This document shows positions 50,130 through 58,464 of a stretch of DNA of 64,000 nt, piece by piece. Both the position numbers and the translations under genes were made by a program. This DNA comes from CAYYYJ01 sp964631205 (GTDB taxonomy: Archaea; Aenigmatarchaeota; Aenigmatarchaeia; QMZP01; JACQNV01). Where the stretch lies: the NCBI GenBank assembly GCA_964631205.1, contig CAZVWU010000002.1:62001-126000 (forward strand), given 5' to 3'. Under the pieces are notes generated by a model that did not search any database, had not been told where the DNA came from, and saw nothing but the letters and a program-made list of their open reading frames with translations. Each line of letters opens with the position of its first letter. The stretch's first letter is position 1.

Positions 50130-51662
50130 ATGACATTCCAACCCCTCTACAAAGGCGGCTCGACTTCCAGCAACAGCCTTATAATCGGAGATCCAGAAGG
50201 CTCTGTTGGAATTGTTACCCTCTGGAGCAAAGCCAAAGAAATAGCCAAAAAAATAGACCCAAAAAATTATTGTGTAATCGGCCAGCTATTTTCAGCTGAG
50301 AGGGGCCTTGATTTCCTTGCAAGAAACCTACTCGCAAACCCACAGATAACCAACCTTATTGTAACCGGCGTCGACTTCTCAAAATCCGGGATTGTTTTGA
50401 TTGATTTTTTCCAAAATGGCTTTGAAAAAGGCAAGGCAGACACAACAGAAAAGGATTGCTGGCGCGTGAAAAGCCAGTACGCGGGCTATATAGATCTGGA
50501 CATACCTGAAGAGGTTTTGAACAATCTCCGTGAAACAGCAAATATAATTAAAGCGCCCAATATAGAAACCTTTGATTTTTCCACTTTGCAAAAACCCAGC
50601 AAAGCAAGAAGTAAAAATATTTTTCTCAAAAAAGAAGAGTCTATAAAACAGTATGTCGGCGAATACACAGGCCATATTGTGAGAGGCAAAACAATTGCAG
50701 AAGCCTGGCTGAAAATCCTGGACACCATTTTAAAATTTGGCAGGGAATCCGGGACACACTATGACGAAAAACAAAAGGAGCTTGTAAACCTACTTTCAAT
50801 AATTTCTGAAGAAGACCCGAACAACTTTTATATTCCAAGCTTTTTGCCTGGCGATGAACAGCACATAAAGGAATACATCCCTAGGATAACACGCGACCTT
50901 CCAGGAGGGATCCACAAAAACGAATATACGTATGGATCCAGAATGAGATCCTGGTTTGGCACAGACCAGGTAAAAAACGCAGTGGCCAAACTTGTAAGGG
51001 AGCCAATATCCCGCGCAGTTGTGATAAGCCTCTGGGACACTGTAAAAGACCTGACATTAGGCGGCTCGCCCTGCTTGAATCACATCTGGTTCAGGGTCGC
51101 AGACAACAAGCTCCACATGACAGCAATCTTCAGATCCCATGACATGTTCGAAGGATATCCAGAAAACGCTTTTGGCCTGCGATCCCTTCAGGAAGAAATC
51201 CGACAAGGAATTGTTTCAGGCCTAAAAGAAAAGGGCGAAGAAATGGATTTGAAATTAGGCGACCTGATGATACTCTCCCAGTCAGCGCACATATACAAAG
51301 ACTGCTGGGAAACATCCCAAATTACAGTGCAAAAATACCTCACCGGGAAATACACATACCATTTGGCAGAGCTTGATCCGCGCGGAAATTTTATAATCAC
51401 AGTTGATTTCGGCTTGGGGGATATTGTAGTCGAACACACATCCCAAACCAATGAGAAAATCGGCGAGTACAGGGCAAAATCTGCAGCCGAGCTCCGTGAT
51501 ATTTTAACAAAAGAAAAAGTGATCTCTCTTATCCCGCATGCGTTGGACTTGGGTATGGAGCTCATGAAGGCAGAAATTGCTCTAAAAACAGGCTCCCATT
51601 ACAACCAGGACCAGCCGCTGGATTTTAATGAATTGAGGAATTTGCTAAAAGAAAATCACTGA
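50130..51662 (+). CDS. thyA: Archaeal thymidylate synthase with N-terminal DUF4346-like domain
   Basis: A 510-residue protein in two parts. Residues about 1-135 (LIIGDPEGSVGIVTLWSKAK, NYCVIGQLFSAERGLDFL, LIVTGVDFSKSGIVLIDFF) resemble the MtrA-like DUF4346 domain found fused to some archaeal thymidylate synthases. From about 175 on comes a ThyA-like domain: YGSRMRSWFGTDQVKNAV, then LGGSPCLNHIWF with the presumed nucleophile Cys, and FRSHDMFEGYPENAFGL matching the dUMP-binding R-S-x-D block. It should methylate dUMP to dTMP. The pterin donor, folate or methanopterin type, is unknown. Confidence 0.82.
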   Translation: MTFQPLYKGGSTSSNSLIIGDPEGSVGIVTLWSKAKEIAKKIDPKNYCVIGQLFSAERGLDFLARNLLANPQITNLIVTGVDFSKSGIVLIDFFQNGFEKGKADTTEKDCWRVKSQYAGYIDLDIPEEVLNNLRETANIIKAPNIETFDFSTLQKPSKARSKNIFLKKEESIKQYVGEYTGHIVRGKTIAEAWLKILDTILKFGRESGTHYDEKQKELVNLLSIISEEDPNNFYIPSFLPGDEQHIKEYIPRITRDLPGGIHKNEYTYGSRMRSWFGTDQVKNAVAKLVREPISRAVVISLWDTVKDLTLGGSPCLNHIWFRVADNKLHMTAIFRSHDMFEGYPENAFGLRSLQEEIRQGIVSGLKEKGEEMDLKLGDLMILSQSAHIYKDCWETSQITVQKYLTGKYTYHLAELDPRGNFIITVDFGLGDIVVEHTSQTNEKIGEYRAKSAAELRDILTKEKVISLIPHALDLGMELMKAEIALKTGSHYNQDQPLDFNELRNLLKENH

Positions 51663-52579
51663 AGTTTATCCACATCCGCCGGATTCAAAACAGGCATCCC
51701 GAAAAGCTGGTAATCTTCATCCAATCTAGGGCAAGCACAATTTACTAAGGCATCCAGTTTCAGCCCCATCAGTTTTTCTTTTGTAATAAAATCCATAACA
51801 AGTATCCATGATTTCTTTCCCATGCCCTCCAGTTTTTTCTTCAAAACCTCAGCCTGCCTTATGTACATCTGTCCTGGTTTTGTTGAGACTACAATGCCAA
51901 AATTTTTACCTTCTTTAGCCTTTTCGATCTGCGCAAGCTTTATCCTTATCCATTTGTCCCTTTCCCTCGAAAAATCAATTATCTCATTCTTATCTGTGCT
52001 CAAAGAAAAAACCGGCTTTTGTGTTTTGTAAACAATTCCCAGAGGATGGAATCTCCCAGAGCCAACAAACAGTATGCAATCCGCATCGCCCTGCAAGGCA
52101 GCTGCCTGATCACAACCTAAAACTTGCCCAACCTGTTTTGAAATTCCCGGTTTCCCGAAGGCTAAAACTTTTTTATTTTTATTTTCAAGGAATTTTTTGA
52201 CTTCAGGCAGGCATTCAATATGCTGCGCAGTCGAAACCAAATTAAAGGAATTAAACTTTTCTATTTTATAAAATTCTTTTTCAAGAGCAGGAAGAGGATC
52301 GTATTCCAGCCTGTAAGGCCAGTAAAAAATCGGAATTTTAGCAGTAACCCCAAACGATGTATGCCCAATATTAATTATCCCATCACACCCTAAGTCAACA
52401 GCCTCGTGAACCCGGATATCGCAAGCTCCCCACATCGGCTCACATGATAAAATCACCTCAAAACATTCCTTTTCCAAATTGTCCGCAATCTCCTGCATTT
52501 TTGTCTTCAGCCCTTCTGGAAACTGGACATAGACCTTTTTCACTTTCTTCTCTTTCAACTGTTTTATTAAATCTTCCAT
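51656..52579 (-). CDS. dph2: 2-(3-amino-3-carboxypropyl)histidine synthase (diphthamide step 1)
   Basis: A 307-residue archaeal Dph2. Three spaced cysteines that bind the 4Fe-4S cluster are visible: SCEPMWGACDIR (near residue 55), LGCDQAAALQ (near 155) and NCACPRLDEDY (near 285). QFPEGLKTKMQEIADNL near residue 19 is the family opening. It attaches the aminocarboxypropyl group of SAM to a His of elongation factor 2. Somewhat shorter than many homologs. It overlaps the convergent thymidylate synthase gene by seven bases. Confidence 0.9.
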   Translation of the reverse strand: MEDLIKQLKEKKVKKVYVQFPEGLKTKMQEIADNLEKECFEVILSCEPMWGACDIRVHEAVDLGCDGIINIGHTSFGVTAKIPIFYWPYRLEYDPLPALEKEFYKIEKFNSFNLVSTAQHIECLPEVKKFLENKNKKVLAFGKPGISKQVGQVLGCDQAAALQGDADCILFVGSGRFHPLGIVYKTQKPVFSLSTDKNEIIDFSRERDKWIRIKLAQIEKAKEGKNFGIVVSTKPGQMYIRQAEVLKKKLEGMGKKSWILVMDFITKEKLMGLKLDALVNCACPRLDEDYQLFGMPVLNPADVDKLQ

Positions 52580-52635
52580 AATTTCGGTTATCTAAACCCA
52601 TGACTTCCCTGAGTTTACAGTGAAGACACAAGACA

Positions 52636-53343
52636 TTAGATATCCACCCACCCTTTCCTTGCCTGTTCAAGCCTTTCAAAAGTCCCTGTGTCAAACCACT
52701 GGCCTGAAAAGGGGAAGCCTGAAAGCTTCCCTTCAGCTGCCAGTTTGGGGAAAACATCCTTTTCCAGCATGGAAAACCCTTCAGGGATAATGCCCAAAAC
52801 CTGTGGCTCCATTATATAAAATCCGGCATTTATAAGGTTGGAGGGAGCCTCTTCCCTTTTCGGCTTTTCAATAAACTCCAGTATTTTGCTTCCCTCGAGT
52901 CTGGCAACGCCATACTGCGAAGGGTCTTCAACAGTTGTCAAAGCGATTGTTGCCAAAGCCCCTGTTTTTTTATGCAGCTCAAACATACTATCGATCTCAA
53001 TTTTTTTAAGCTCATCTGCATTTGAAACAACAAAAGTTTCTTTTAAAAAGTTCTCAGCCTTTTTAAGAGGTCCTCCGGTCCCCAACGCCTCATCTTCTTC
53101 TATGTATTTTATTTCTAACCCAAACTCCTCCCCAGTCCTGAAATGCAATTTAATTTTTTCTTTCAGATAACCAACAGAAAAATAAACCTGTTGTACACCA
53201 TATTTTTTCAAAAGGTCAAGCAGGTGCTCACTTACAGCTTTCCCATGCACATCTATCAGAGGCTTTGGCGTATTATCAGTAAGAGGCTTCAGCCTCGTGC
53301 CCTTCCCGCCTGCAAGTATCACTGCTGTTTTCAGAATTTCCAT
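52636..53343 (-). CDS. Sugar-phosphate nucleotidyltransferase (NDP-sugar pyrophosphorylase)
   Basis: A 235-residue GT-A-fold nucleotidyltransferase: VILAGGKGTRLKPLTDNTPK at the N-terminus binds the NTP and phosphate, YIEEDEALGTGGPLK near residue 80, VVSNADELKKIE holds a metal-binding Asp, and NAGFYIMEPQVL near residue 165. Similar to mannose-1-phosphate guanylyltransferase and glucose-1-phosphate thymidylyl/uridylyl enzymes, so the nucleotide cannot be fixed. Without the C-terminal hexapeptide domain of the longer forms. Probably feeds the glycan genes at the left of the window. Confidence 0.82.
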   Translation of the reverse strand: MEILKTAVILAGGKGTRLKPLTDNTPKPLIDVHGKAVSEHLLDLLKKYGVQQVYFSVGYLKEKIKLHFRTGEEFGLEIKYIEEDEALGTGGPLKKAENFLKETFVVSNADELKKIEIDSMFELHKKTGALATIALTTVEDPSQYGVARLEGSKILEFIEKPKREEAPSNLINAGFYIMEPQVLGIIPEGFSMLEKDVFPKLAAEGKLSGFPFSGQWFDTGTFERLEQARKGWVDI

Positions 53344-53393
53344 AACACAATAAAAGAACTAAAAACTGTAGTTTAAATTAGTTTTCTCAGATT

Positions 53394-54677
53394 CTATTTC
53401 CCCCGCGCCAGTTTTATGTGCGACTCTGCAAGCTCATATTCATGCGCCTGTGCCCCAAACAAATTCAGGTCCTGTGCAGATGCTGCGCATGCTATAATTT
53501 CTGCTAACTTCTTTGCATTATTTCCAGAAGGATTTCCAGGCCCTGCGCACCCAAGAATCTCTAAACATTCTTTCGCTGTGCCAAAACCTGTCCCACCGCC
53601 AACAGTCGCCACCTCCAAACAAGGAAAGCTTGCAGAGAAAAGTAGATCTTCGCCAACCATCTCCAGATTCACAAAAGCAGAAGAGCTCTCCACAATCTGC
53701 GCAGCATCCTGTCCTGTCGCAATGAACATCGCAGCTATTGTATTTGCAACATTTACATTGAATCCAGAAAAAGTTCCTGCAAGGGCTGAGCCCTGGTGTT
53801 TAAGCTGAACTAATTCAACAATCTCCTTTGGTTCAACATTGAAAGTCTCCTTTATTATTTTTCCAGAAATCAGACATTCAGTCTCAACTGATTTCCCTCT
53901 GCCCAATAAAACATTCATGTGAGTGGCTTTTTTATCTGAACACATGTTCTCGGCAAGGCTGATAAGCTTTACCTCAGGATGCTCTTCCCTCAGCGCCTTT
54001 ATCCCATTCGCAGAATATTTTGTCACAGAATTCATCCCCATCGCATCCCCTGTTTGGAAATAAAATCTAAGATGGACCCTTCTGCCAATTTGAAACGGCT
54101 GTATATCCAATAGCTTGGAAACCTTGCTTTCCTTTTCAGCAGCTATTTTTATTTTCTGATAGAATTCGCCTTTCTTTTTTATTTCATCCACCAGCCACCT
54201 TGCCCTTTTAATATCAGGCAGCTCAACCAGCGGCGCCCTTGTCATGTGGTCCCTTGTAACCAAAACCCTTATTCCTCCAGCCTGATTGAAAACAGAACAA
54301 CCTCTTGTAAGACCTGCCACAAGAGCCGCCTCATTTGTGGCAACAGGAAGATAGAATTCGCCTTCTGCATACTCCCCAAGAATTTTCAGCGGCCCGCCTA
54401 TACCTAAAGGGACAATAGAACCTCCTATCTGGTTTTCTATGCCTGTAGTCCCCTTCTCAGGATCAGCCACAGAAACAAAACTATTTTTAATTTTTTCAAA
54501 TTTTTTATCTCGCTTCTCCTCAAGAAACCTCAACCTTAATTCAGCAGCCTCTTTATTCGCCTTCAAAAAACCATCTTTCTGATTATTATAAACCCTTTCC
54601 AGAATGACCTTTTCCAGCTGATAAGGCTTGACCTTCCCTTCTTTTAATTCAGAGTAGATAGAATCCAGAATATCCAT
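53394..54677 (-). CDS. hmgA: 3-hydroxy-3-methylglutaryl-CoA reductase
   Basis: A 427-residue class I HMG-CoA reductase: EGEFYLPVATNEAALVAGL (catalytic Glu), FQTGDAMGMNSVTKYS, SLAENMCSDKKATHMN (catalytic Lys), and ATVGGGTGFGTAKECLEI near residue 365, with a late His in QAHEYELAESHIKLARGK. It makes mevalonate, the committed step of archaeal lipid synthesis. Divergent from rpoL across 52 bp with one TATA element placed 26-27 bp from both start codons. It belongs to the same pathway as the decarboxylase at 60.8 kb and the kinase at 29.6 kb. Confidence 0.95.
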   Translation of the reverse strand: MDILDSIYSELKEGKVKPYQLEKVILERVYNNQKDGFLKANKEAAELRLRFLEEKRDKKFEKIKNSFVSVADPEKGTTGIENQIGGSIVPLGIGGPLKILGEYAEGEFYLPVATNEAALVAGLTRGCSVFNQAGGIRVLVTRDHMTRAPLVELPDIKRARWLVDEIKKKGEFYQKIKIAAEKESKVSKLLDIQPFQIGRRVHLRFYFQTGDAMGMNSVTKYSANGIKALREEHPEVKLISLAENMCSDKKATHMNVLLGRGKSVETECLISGKIIKETFNVEPKEIVELVQLKHQGSALAGTFSGFNVNVANTIAAMFIATGQDAAQIVESSSAFVNLEMVGEDLLFSASFPCLEVATVGGGTGFGTAKECLEILGCAGPGNPSGNNAKKLAEIIACAASAQDLNLFGAQAHEYELAESHIKLARGK

Positions 54678-54697
54678 AGGAAAGGTAGCAAAATAAT

Positions 54698-54707
54698 CTA
54701 TATAAAG
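54698..54707. promoter_or_regulatory. TATA box apparently shared by hmgA and rpoL
   Basis: CTATATAAAG (centre about 54703) lies 26 bp from the hmgA ATG (54677, minus) and 27 bp from the rpoL ATG (54730, plus). The near-symmetrical TATATA core could bind TBP in either direction, giving two leaderless divergent transcripts from one element. Confidence 0.45.
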
Positions 54708-54729
54708 CCGACTATAATATTATTACGAT

Positions 54730-54999
54730 ATGAAATTAGAGATAATCGAAGACGAGAAAAACAAGCTGAAAATAGCAGTTGACGGTGAATCGCACACCTT
54801 GTTGAATATTCTCAGGGAAAATGCATGGAAATCAGGCGCTGACCAAGCCGCTTATCTTATTAACCACCCATACAACTCACCTCCGGAATTGATAATCCAT
54901 TCAGACAACCCAAGAAAAATCCTGAACGCTGCAGCCCAGCTTATTGTAGACCAGGCAAAAGAGTTCAACAAAGAATTCACGGCCGCGGCCAAGAAATAA
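54730..54999 (+). CDS. rpoL: DNA-directed RNA polymerase subunit L
   Basis: An 89-residue protein of the RpoL/Rpb11 family: SHTLLNILRENAWKSGADQA and AAYLINHPYNSPPELIIHSD correspond to the dimerisation helix and the conserved HP segment that pairs with RpoD (Rpb3). It starts an information-processing cluster: DUF99, signal peptidase, TFS, dCTP deaminase and L10e follow on the same strand. The TATA box lies 27 bp upstream, so the mRNA is probably leaderless. Confidence 0.92.
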   Translation: MKLEIIEDEKNKLKIAVDGESHTLLNILRENAWKSGADQAAYLINHPYNSPPELIIHSDNPRKILNAAAQLIVDQAKEFNKEFTAAAKK

Positions 55000-55025
55000 T
55001 TTTTAGAACCAAACCAATTAATTCT

Positions 55026-55619
55026 ATGCGCCTTTCAATAATCAAGCCGGAAATAAGGGTTGTTGGATTCGATGACTGCGCTTTTACTTTTGGGCAGAAA
55101 GAGACCATTGTTATAGGAACCATATTCAGGGGCGGGGATTATCTCGACGGCTTGATATCAACCAAAATAAAAGTTGACGGGCTGGACTCAACAGCCAAAT
55201 TGGCAGAATGCATCAACTCAAGCAGGCATAAAGACCAGATTCGGATTATCATGCTTAATGGGATAACTTTCGGCGGCTTTAATATAGTTGATATACATGA
55301 ACTCCATAAAAAAACCTCCATGCCTGTGATAGCCGTTGTGGGGCATAAACCAGATTTAAAATCTATAAAACTGGCTTTGGAAAAATTCAAAGATTTTAGA
55401 GAAAGATTTTCTCTAATTGAAAAAGCAGGCAAAATCAGGAAAATAAATATTGAAGCCCAACACAGAAAAAACACAATCTATTACCAGCAGTCAGGCCTTG
55501 ACACAAAAACTGCGGAAAAAGTTATTAAGGCGACCTCGACAAGGTCTACTATACCAGAGCCTTTAAGGATAGCCGACATAATATGCAAAGGCCTTTCACC
55601 AGTATTTTATGAAAAATAA
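55026..55619 (+). CDS. DUF99-family protein
   Basis: A 197-residue protein of the archaeal DUF99 family: VGFDDCAFTFGQKETIVIGT at the N-terminus, GDYLDGLISTKIKVDGLDST (near residue 38), IIMLNGITFGGFNIVDIHEL near residue 75 and SMPVIAVVGHKPD follow the family pattern. The D-D and conserved GITFGGFN resemble an endonuclease V-like fold, so a nucleic-acid role is plausible; this is inference. It starts 26 bp after rpoL and overlaps the signal peptidase gene by 11 bases. Confidence 0.82.
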   Translation: MRLSIIKPEIRVVGFDDCAFTFGQKETIVIGTIFRGGDYLDGLISTKIKVDGLDSTAKLAECINSSRHKDQIRIIMLNGITFGGFNIVDIHELHKKTSMPVIAVVGHKPDLKSIKLALEKFKDFRERFSLIEKAGKIRKINIEAQHRKNTIYYQQSGLDTKTAEKVIKATSTRSTIPEPLRIADIICKGLSPVFYEK

Positions 55620-56121
55620 AAACAAGATAAAAAACGACGGAAAAGACACAATACTTTTCATCATCATAGGCATCCTGTTGGCAATCGGACTGAATCAGGG
55701 AATGGCATTCGTACTGGCAACAGAATACCCTATAGTTGCTGTTGAATCCAACTCAATGACGCCTTTTTTTTATAGGGGCGACATACTGCTTGTAAAAGGG
55801 GTTACAAAAGAAGAGCTTAAAACAAGCGATGTAATAGTCTTTTCCGTTCCCGGAAAACAAGTTCCAATAGTCCACAGGGTTGTAGCGGTGAATAGCGACG
55901 GGACATACCAGACAAAAGGCGATGCAAATTCAGGCCAGCATCCATGGGAAACCAATATACAATTCAGCCAGATAAAGGGCAGAGAAATTTTCATCCTTCC
56001 GGTGCTAGGGTGGGTCAAAATAGGGATTACAGAAATAATCGGCTCAAATATTTTATTTTTTGCCGTATTTGGAACTGCAGTAACATTTATATATATGATT
56101 ACAAATAAGAAGAAAGTTTAG
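55609..56121 (+). CDS. Signal peptidase I, archaeal/ER type
   Basis: A 170-residue membrane protein. An N-terminal helix (about residues 14-34) precedes the catalytic Ser in VESNSMTPFFYRGDILLVKG (near 47). The general base is His, in VPIVHRVVAV (near 87), as in archaeal and ER Sec11-type enzymes rather than the bacterial Lys. GDANSGQHPWE supplies the conserved Asp region. A second helix is at the C-terminus. Cleaves signal peptides of exported proteins, fitting the SecDF genes nearby. Overlaps the end of the DUF99 gene. Confidence 0.88.
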   Translation: MKNKNKIKNDGKDTILFIIIGILLAIGLNQGMAFVLATEYPIVAVESNSMTPFFYRGDILLVKGVTKEELKTSDVIVFSVPGKQVPIVHRVVAVNSDGTYQTKGDANSGQHPWETNIQFSQIKGREIFILPVLGWVKIGITEIIGSNILFFAVFGTAVTFIYMITNKKKV

Positions 56122-56135
56122 AATTTACGCATGTT

Positions 56136-56459
56136 ATGGAATTCTGCGACAATTGCGGTTTAGTTTTGATTGCAAAAAAGGAAGGCACAAAATCCTTTCT
56201 TGTATGCAGGAAGTGCGGCTACAAATCCAAAGACTACAAGCCTCTTGAGATAAGGGAAAAAGTGCAAAAGGCCCCCTTGGAAGATGTAATAGTCATAGAA
56301 AAAAGCGAGGAAGCCCTTCCAAAAACAAAGTCAGTCTGCCCGAAATGCCAGAACAAGGAAGCCTACTGGTGGATCCAGCAGACCCGTTCAGCAGACGAGG
56401 CTCCAACCCTTTTCCTCAGATGCACACAGTGCAAGCATTCGTGGAGAGAATACGGTTAA
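56136..56459 (+). CDS. tfs: Transcription factor S (TFIIS-like)
   Basis: A 107-residue protein with two zinc ribbons. The N-terminal one is MEFCDNCGLVLIAKK followed by CRKCGY, and the C-terminal one is VCPKCQNKEAYWWIQQTRSA with DE next and then LRCTQCKHSWREYG. The acidic RSADE tip of the second ribbon is the conserved element that stimulates RNA cleavage by stalled RNA polymerase. Lies with rpoL in one cluster. Confidence 0.94.
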   Translation: MEFCDNCGLVLIAKKEGTKSFLVCRKCGYKSKDYKPLEIREKVQKAPLEDVIVIEKSEEALPKTKSVCPKCQNKEAYWWIQQTRSADEAPTLFLRCTQCKHSWREYG

Positions 56460-56544
56460 TTGGAATTTTGAATTGAGCCAAATCTACCCTTTCTTTATTT
56501 AAAACTTCAATCCCAACTAAACTAGAGTTAATTTTTTATTTACT

Positions 56545-57147
56545 ATGATCCTCCCAGACCATGAGATTAAAAAATACCTTGCTGAAGGCAAGATTGTTGT
56601 TGAACCTTTGACTGATCCAGAAGTGCAGATCCAGGCAGCGTGGATAGACCTTAGGCTTGGGGATGAATTCAAGGTCTTCAAGCACACACAGGAAGCTTTT
56701 ATAGACTCGAAAAACCCAAAAGAATATACAGAGGACATGGTATCAAACGGGAACCCGATAATCCTTCATCCAAAAGAGTTCATGCTCGGGATAACAAAAG
56801 AAACAATAAAGATGCCAGACGACCTTGTAGGCTACATTGATGGGCGATCCTCCCTAGGTCGGCTTGGGGTAACAGCCCACATAACCTCTGCTTGGGTTGA
56901 TCCAGGGTTCCAAGGCAGGCTTGTACTTGAAATCTCTAACCTCGGCAAAATGCCTGTGACGATATATCCGGACATGAGAGTTGCCAAACTTTTATTTTTC
57001 AAATTAACCTCGCCTTCAGAAAGGCCTTACAATGTAAGGAACTCCAAATACCAAAACCAGAGCAAGGTGACAGAAAGCAAAATCCATACAGACAAAAACA
57101 TCGAGTGGTTCACAAAGGTATATAAGGATACAGTTTCAAAAAGCTAG
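56545..57147 (+). CDS. dcd: dCTP deaminase (possibly bifunctional dCTP deaminase/dUTPase)
   Basis: A 200-residue protein. Family blocks are AAWIDLRLGDEFKVF near residue 30, IDGRSSLGRLGVTAHITSAW near residue 99, DPGFQGRLVLEISNLG with the catalytic Glu, and YPDMRVAKLLFFKL. It converts dCTP to dUTP, or to dUMP in archaeal bifunctional forms, and so supplies the thymidylate synthase encoded at 50 kb. Starts 85 bp after TFS, so it may have its own promoter. Confidence 0.9.
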   Translation: MILPDHEIKKYLAEGKIVVEPLTDPEVQIQAAWIDLRLGDEFKVFKHTQEAFIDSKNPKEYTEDMVSNGNPIILHPKEFMLGITKETIKMPDDLVGYIDGRSSLGRLGVTAHITSAWVDPGFQGRLVLEISNLGKMPVTIYPDMRVAKLLFFKLTSPSERPYNVRNSKYQNQSKVTESKIHTDKNIEWFTKVYKDTVSKS

Positions 57148-57167
57148 TAGACTTTATCAGGTGATTT

Positions 57168-57692
57168 ATGGGAATCAGACCAGGCAGATGTTATAGAACA
57201 ATAAAAAGGCCGTACACAAGGCAGAGCCAGAAGAAGCCGAAAAAAGGTTATGTTAAGGGAGTTCCAGGCTCCAAGCTGGTGACCTTTGAAATGGGGAAAC
57301 CAAAAGATAATTTTTCCCTGCATGTAAATCTAGTGGCTGAAAGGCGCGTCCAGATCAGGCACAATGCCCTGGAGGCAGCAAGAATTGCAGCAAACAAGGC
57401 CCTTGCGGATGCCATAGGTGAAGAAAACTTTTACATGAAAGTCGCAGTCTATCCACACCACGTCTTAAGGGAAAATGCAATGGCAACAGGCGCAGGCGCA
57501 GACCGTTTCCAGTCAGGGATGAGGCTCGCCTTTGGAAGGCCTATTGGGGTGGCGGCCCAAATAAAACCAAAGCAAACACTTTTTATTGTCCAATCTATCC
57601 CAGGAAAATACAGCGAAATAAAGGAAGCATTCAGGATAGCGATGTCAAAACTCCCAACACCATGCAAGCTGGTTGTTGAAAAAACAGGTTAA
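57168..57692 (+). CDS. rpl10e: 50S ribosomal protein L10e (L16 family)
   Basis: A 174-residue ribosomal protein: MGIRPGRCYRTIKRPYTRQS at the start, QIRHNALEAARIAANKAL in the middle, YPHHVLRENAMATGAGADRF and FGRPIGVAAQIKPKQTLFIV later. CAGGTGATT four bases before the ATG is a clear ribosome-binding site. Last gene of the rpoL cluster; its end overlaps the convergent hypothetical gene by four bases. Confidence 0.95.
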   Translation: MGIRPGRCYRTIKRPYTRQSQKKPKKGYVKGVPGSKLVTFEMGKPKDNFSLHVNLVAERRVQIRHNALEAARIAANKALADAIGEENFYMKVAVYPHHVLRENAMATGAGADRFQSGMRLAFGRPIGVAAQIKPKQTLFIVQSIPGKYSEIKEAFRIAMSKLPTPCKLVVEKTG

Positions 57693-58372
57693 ATATAACC
57701 GACTTTTTTCTTGTCTTCAAGCCAGCCGCCCAATCTTCTTATAGGTTCGATCTTACTGTGTAGGCTTTCTGGAAGTTCTTCTTTTAACTCTTCCGTAAGG
57801 TTTTCAAACTCCGGCGGCTCTGCCTGGCTTAACCTCATCCCTATAAGCCCTCTAAGTACCCTGTACAAAAATCGTTTCTGCGCCATTCCCGCATATTGAT
57901 CTTTCATGCCAGACACCAATACAGAAGATGCAACAATAAACTCGTCATCCACCTTTTCAGGCTTAAACAAACCTCTTATATCCATAAGCTCCTGCCTAAA
58001 TGAATAGAAGTCGCCACTGAACTTTTCAACTAATTTTTTACCTTCGTCTTCTGGAGGATATCCGCGCGCTATGATAAGGTCGCTTTTGAGTTCAGGCCCG
58101 CCTATATATCTGATAATTTCAGTAACAGAAGGGAACCCAATTAAATCAAGCCTCATCAATAATCTTTGCAAAAGCCTGTCCTTATCATTTCTTCCAGTTC
58201 CTTGATAAGCATTGCTGAGAGCCTTGCAGTGAGGTTTTACTGGTTCGCCTGTTCTATAAAACTCAATAAGCTTATCTATGCAATCTGCACCATTTCCATT
58301 AGAATAACTTACTCCTGTCCAGTTAGGGTTAACTGAAACAGGAACTCTAGCCGGGTTATATTCCATAATCAC
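57689..58372 (-). CDS. Hypothetical helical protein, 227 aa
   Basis: Not recognised. A soluble protein, mostly helical and charged (DRLLQRLLMRLDLIGFPSVT, FYSFRQELMDIRGLF, FLYRVLRGLIGMRL), without Cys motif, signal peptide or membrane segment. Convergent with rpl10e with a four-base overlap. Its 5' side faces the PEP synthase-like gene across about 90 bp. Confidence 0.55.
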   Translation of the reverse strand: MIMEYNPARVPVSVNPNWTGVSYSNGNGADCIDKLIEFYRTGEPVKPHCKALSNAYQGTGRNDKDRLLQRLLMRLDLIGFPSVTEIIRYIGGPELKSDLIIARGYPPEDEGKKLVEKFSGDFYSFRQELMDIRGLFKPEKVDDEFIVASSVLVSGMKDQYAGMAQKRFLYRVLRGLIGMRLSQAEPPEFENLTEELKEELPESLHSKIEPIRRLGGWLEDKKKVGYI

Positions 58373-58464
58373 ATTAAATTGCTCAATAGACTTATAAATT
58401 TATCCCCACAGACTAAATCCTGAGCGGAAAGATTTTTAAACTAGAAACAATTATTATCTGTCTT

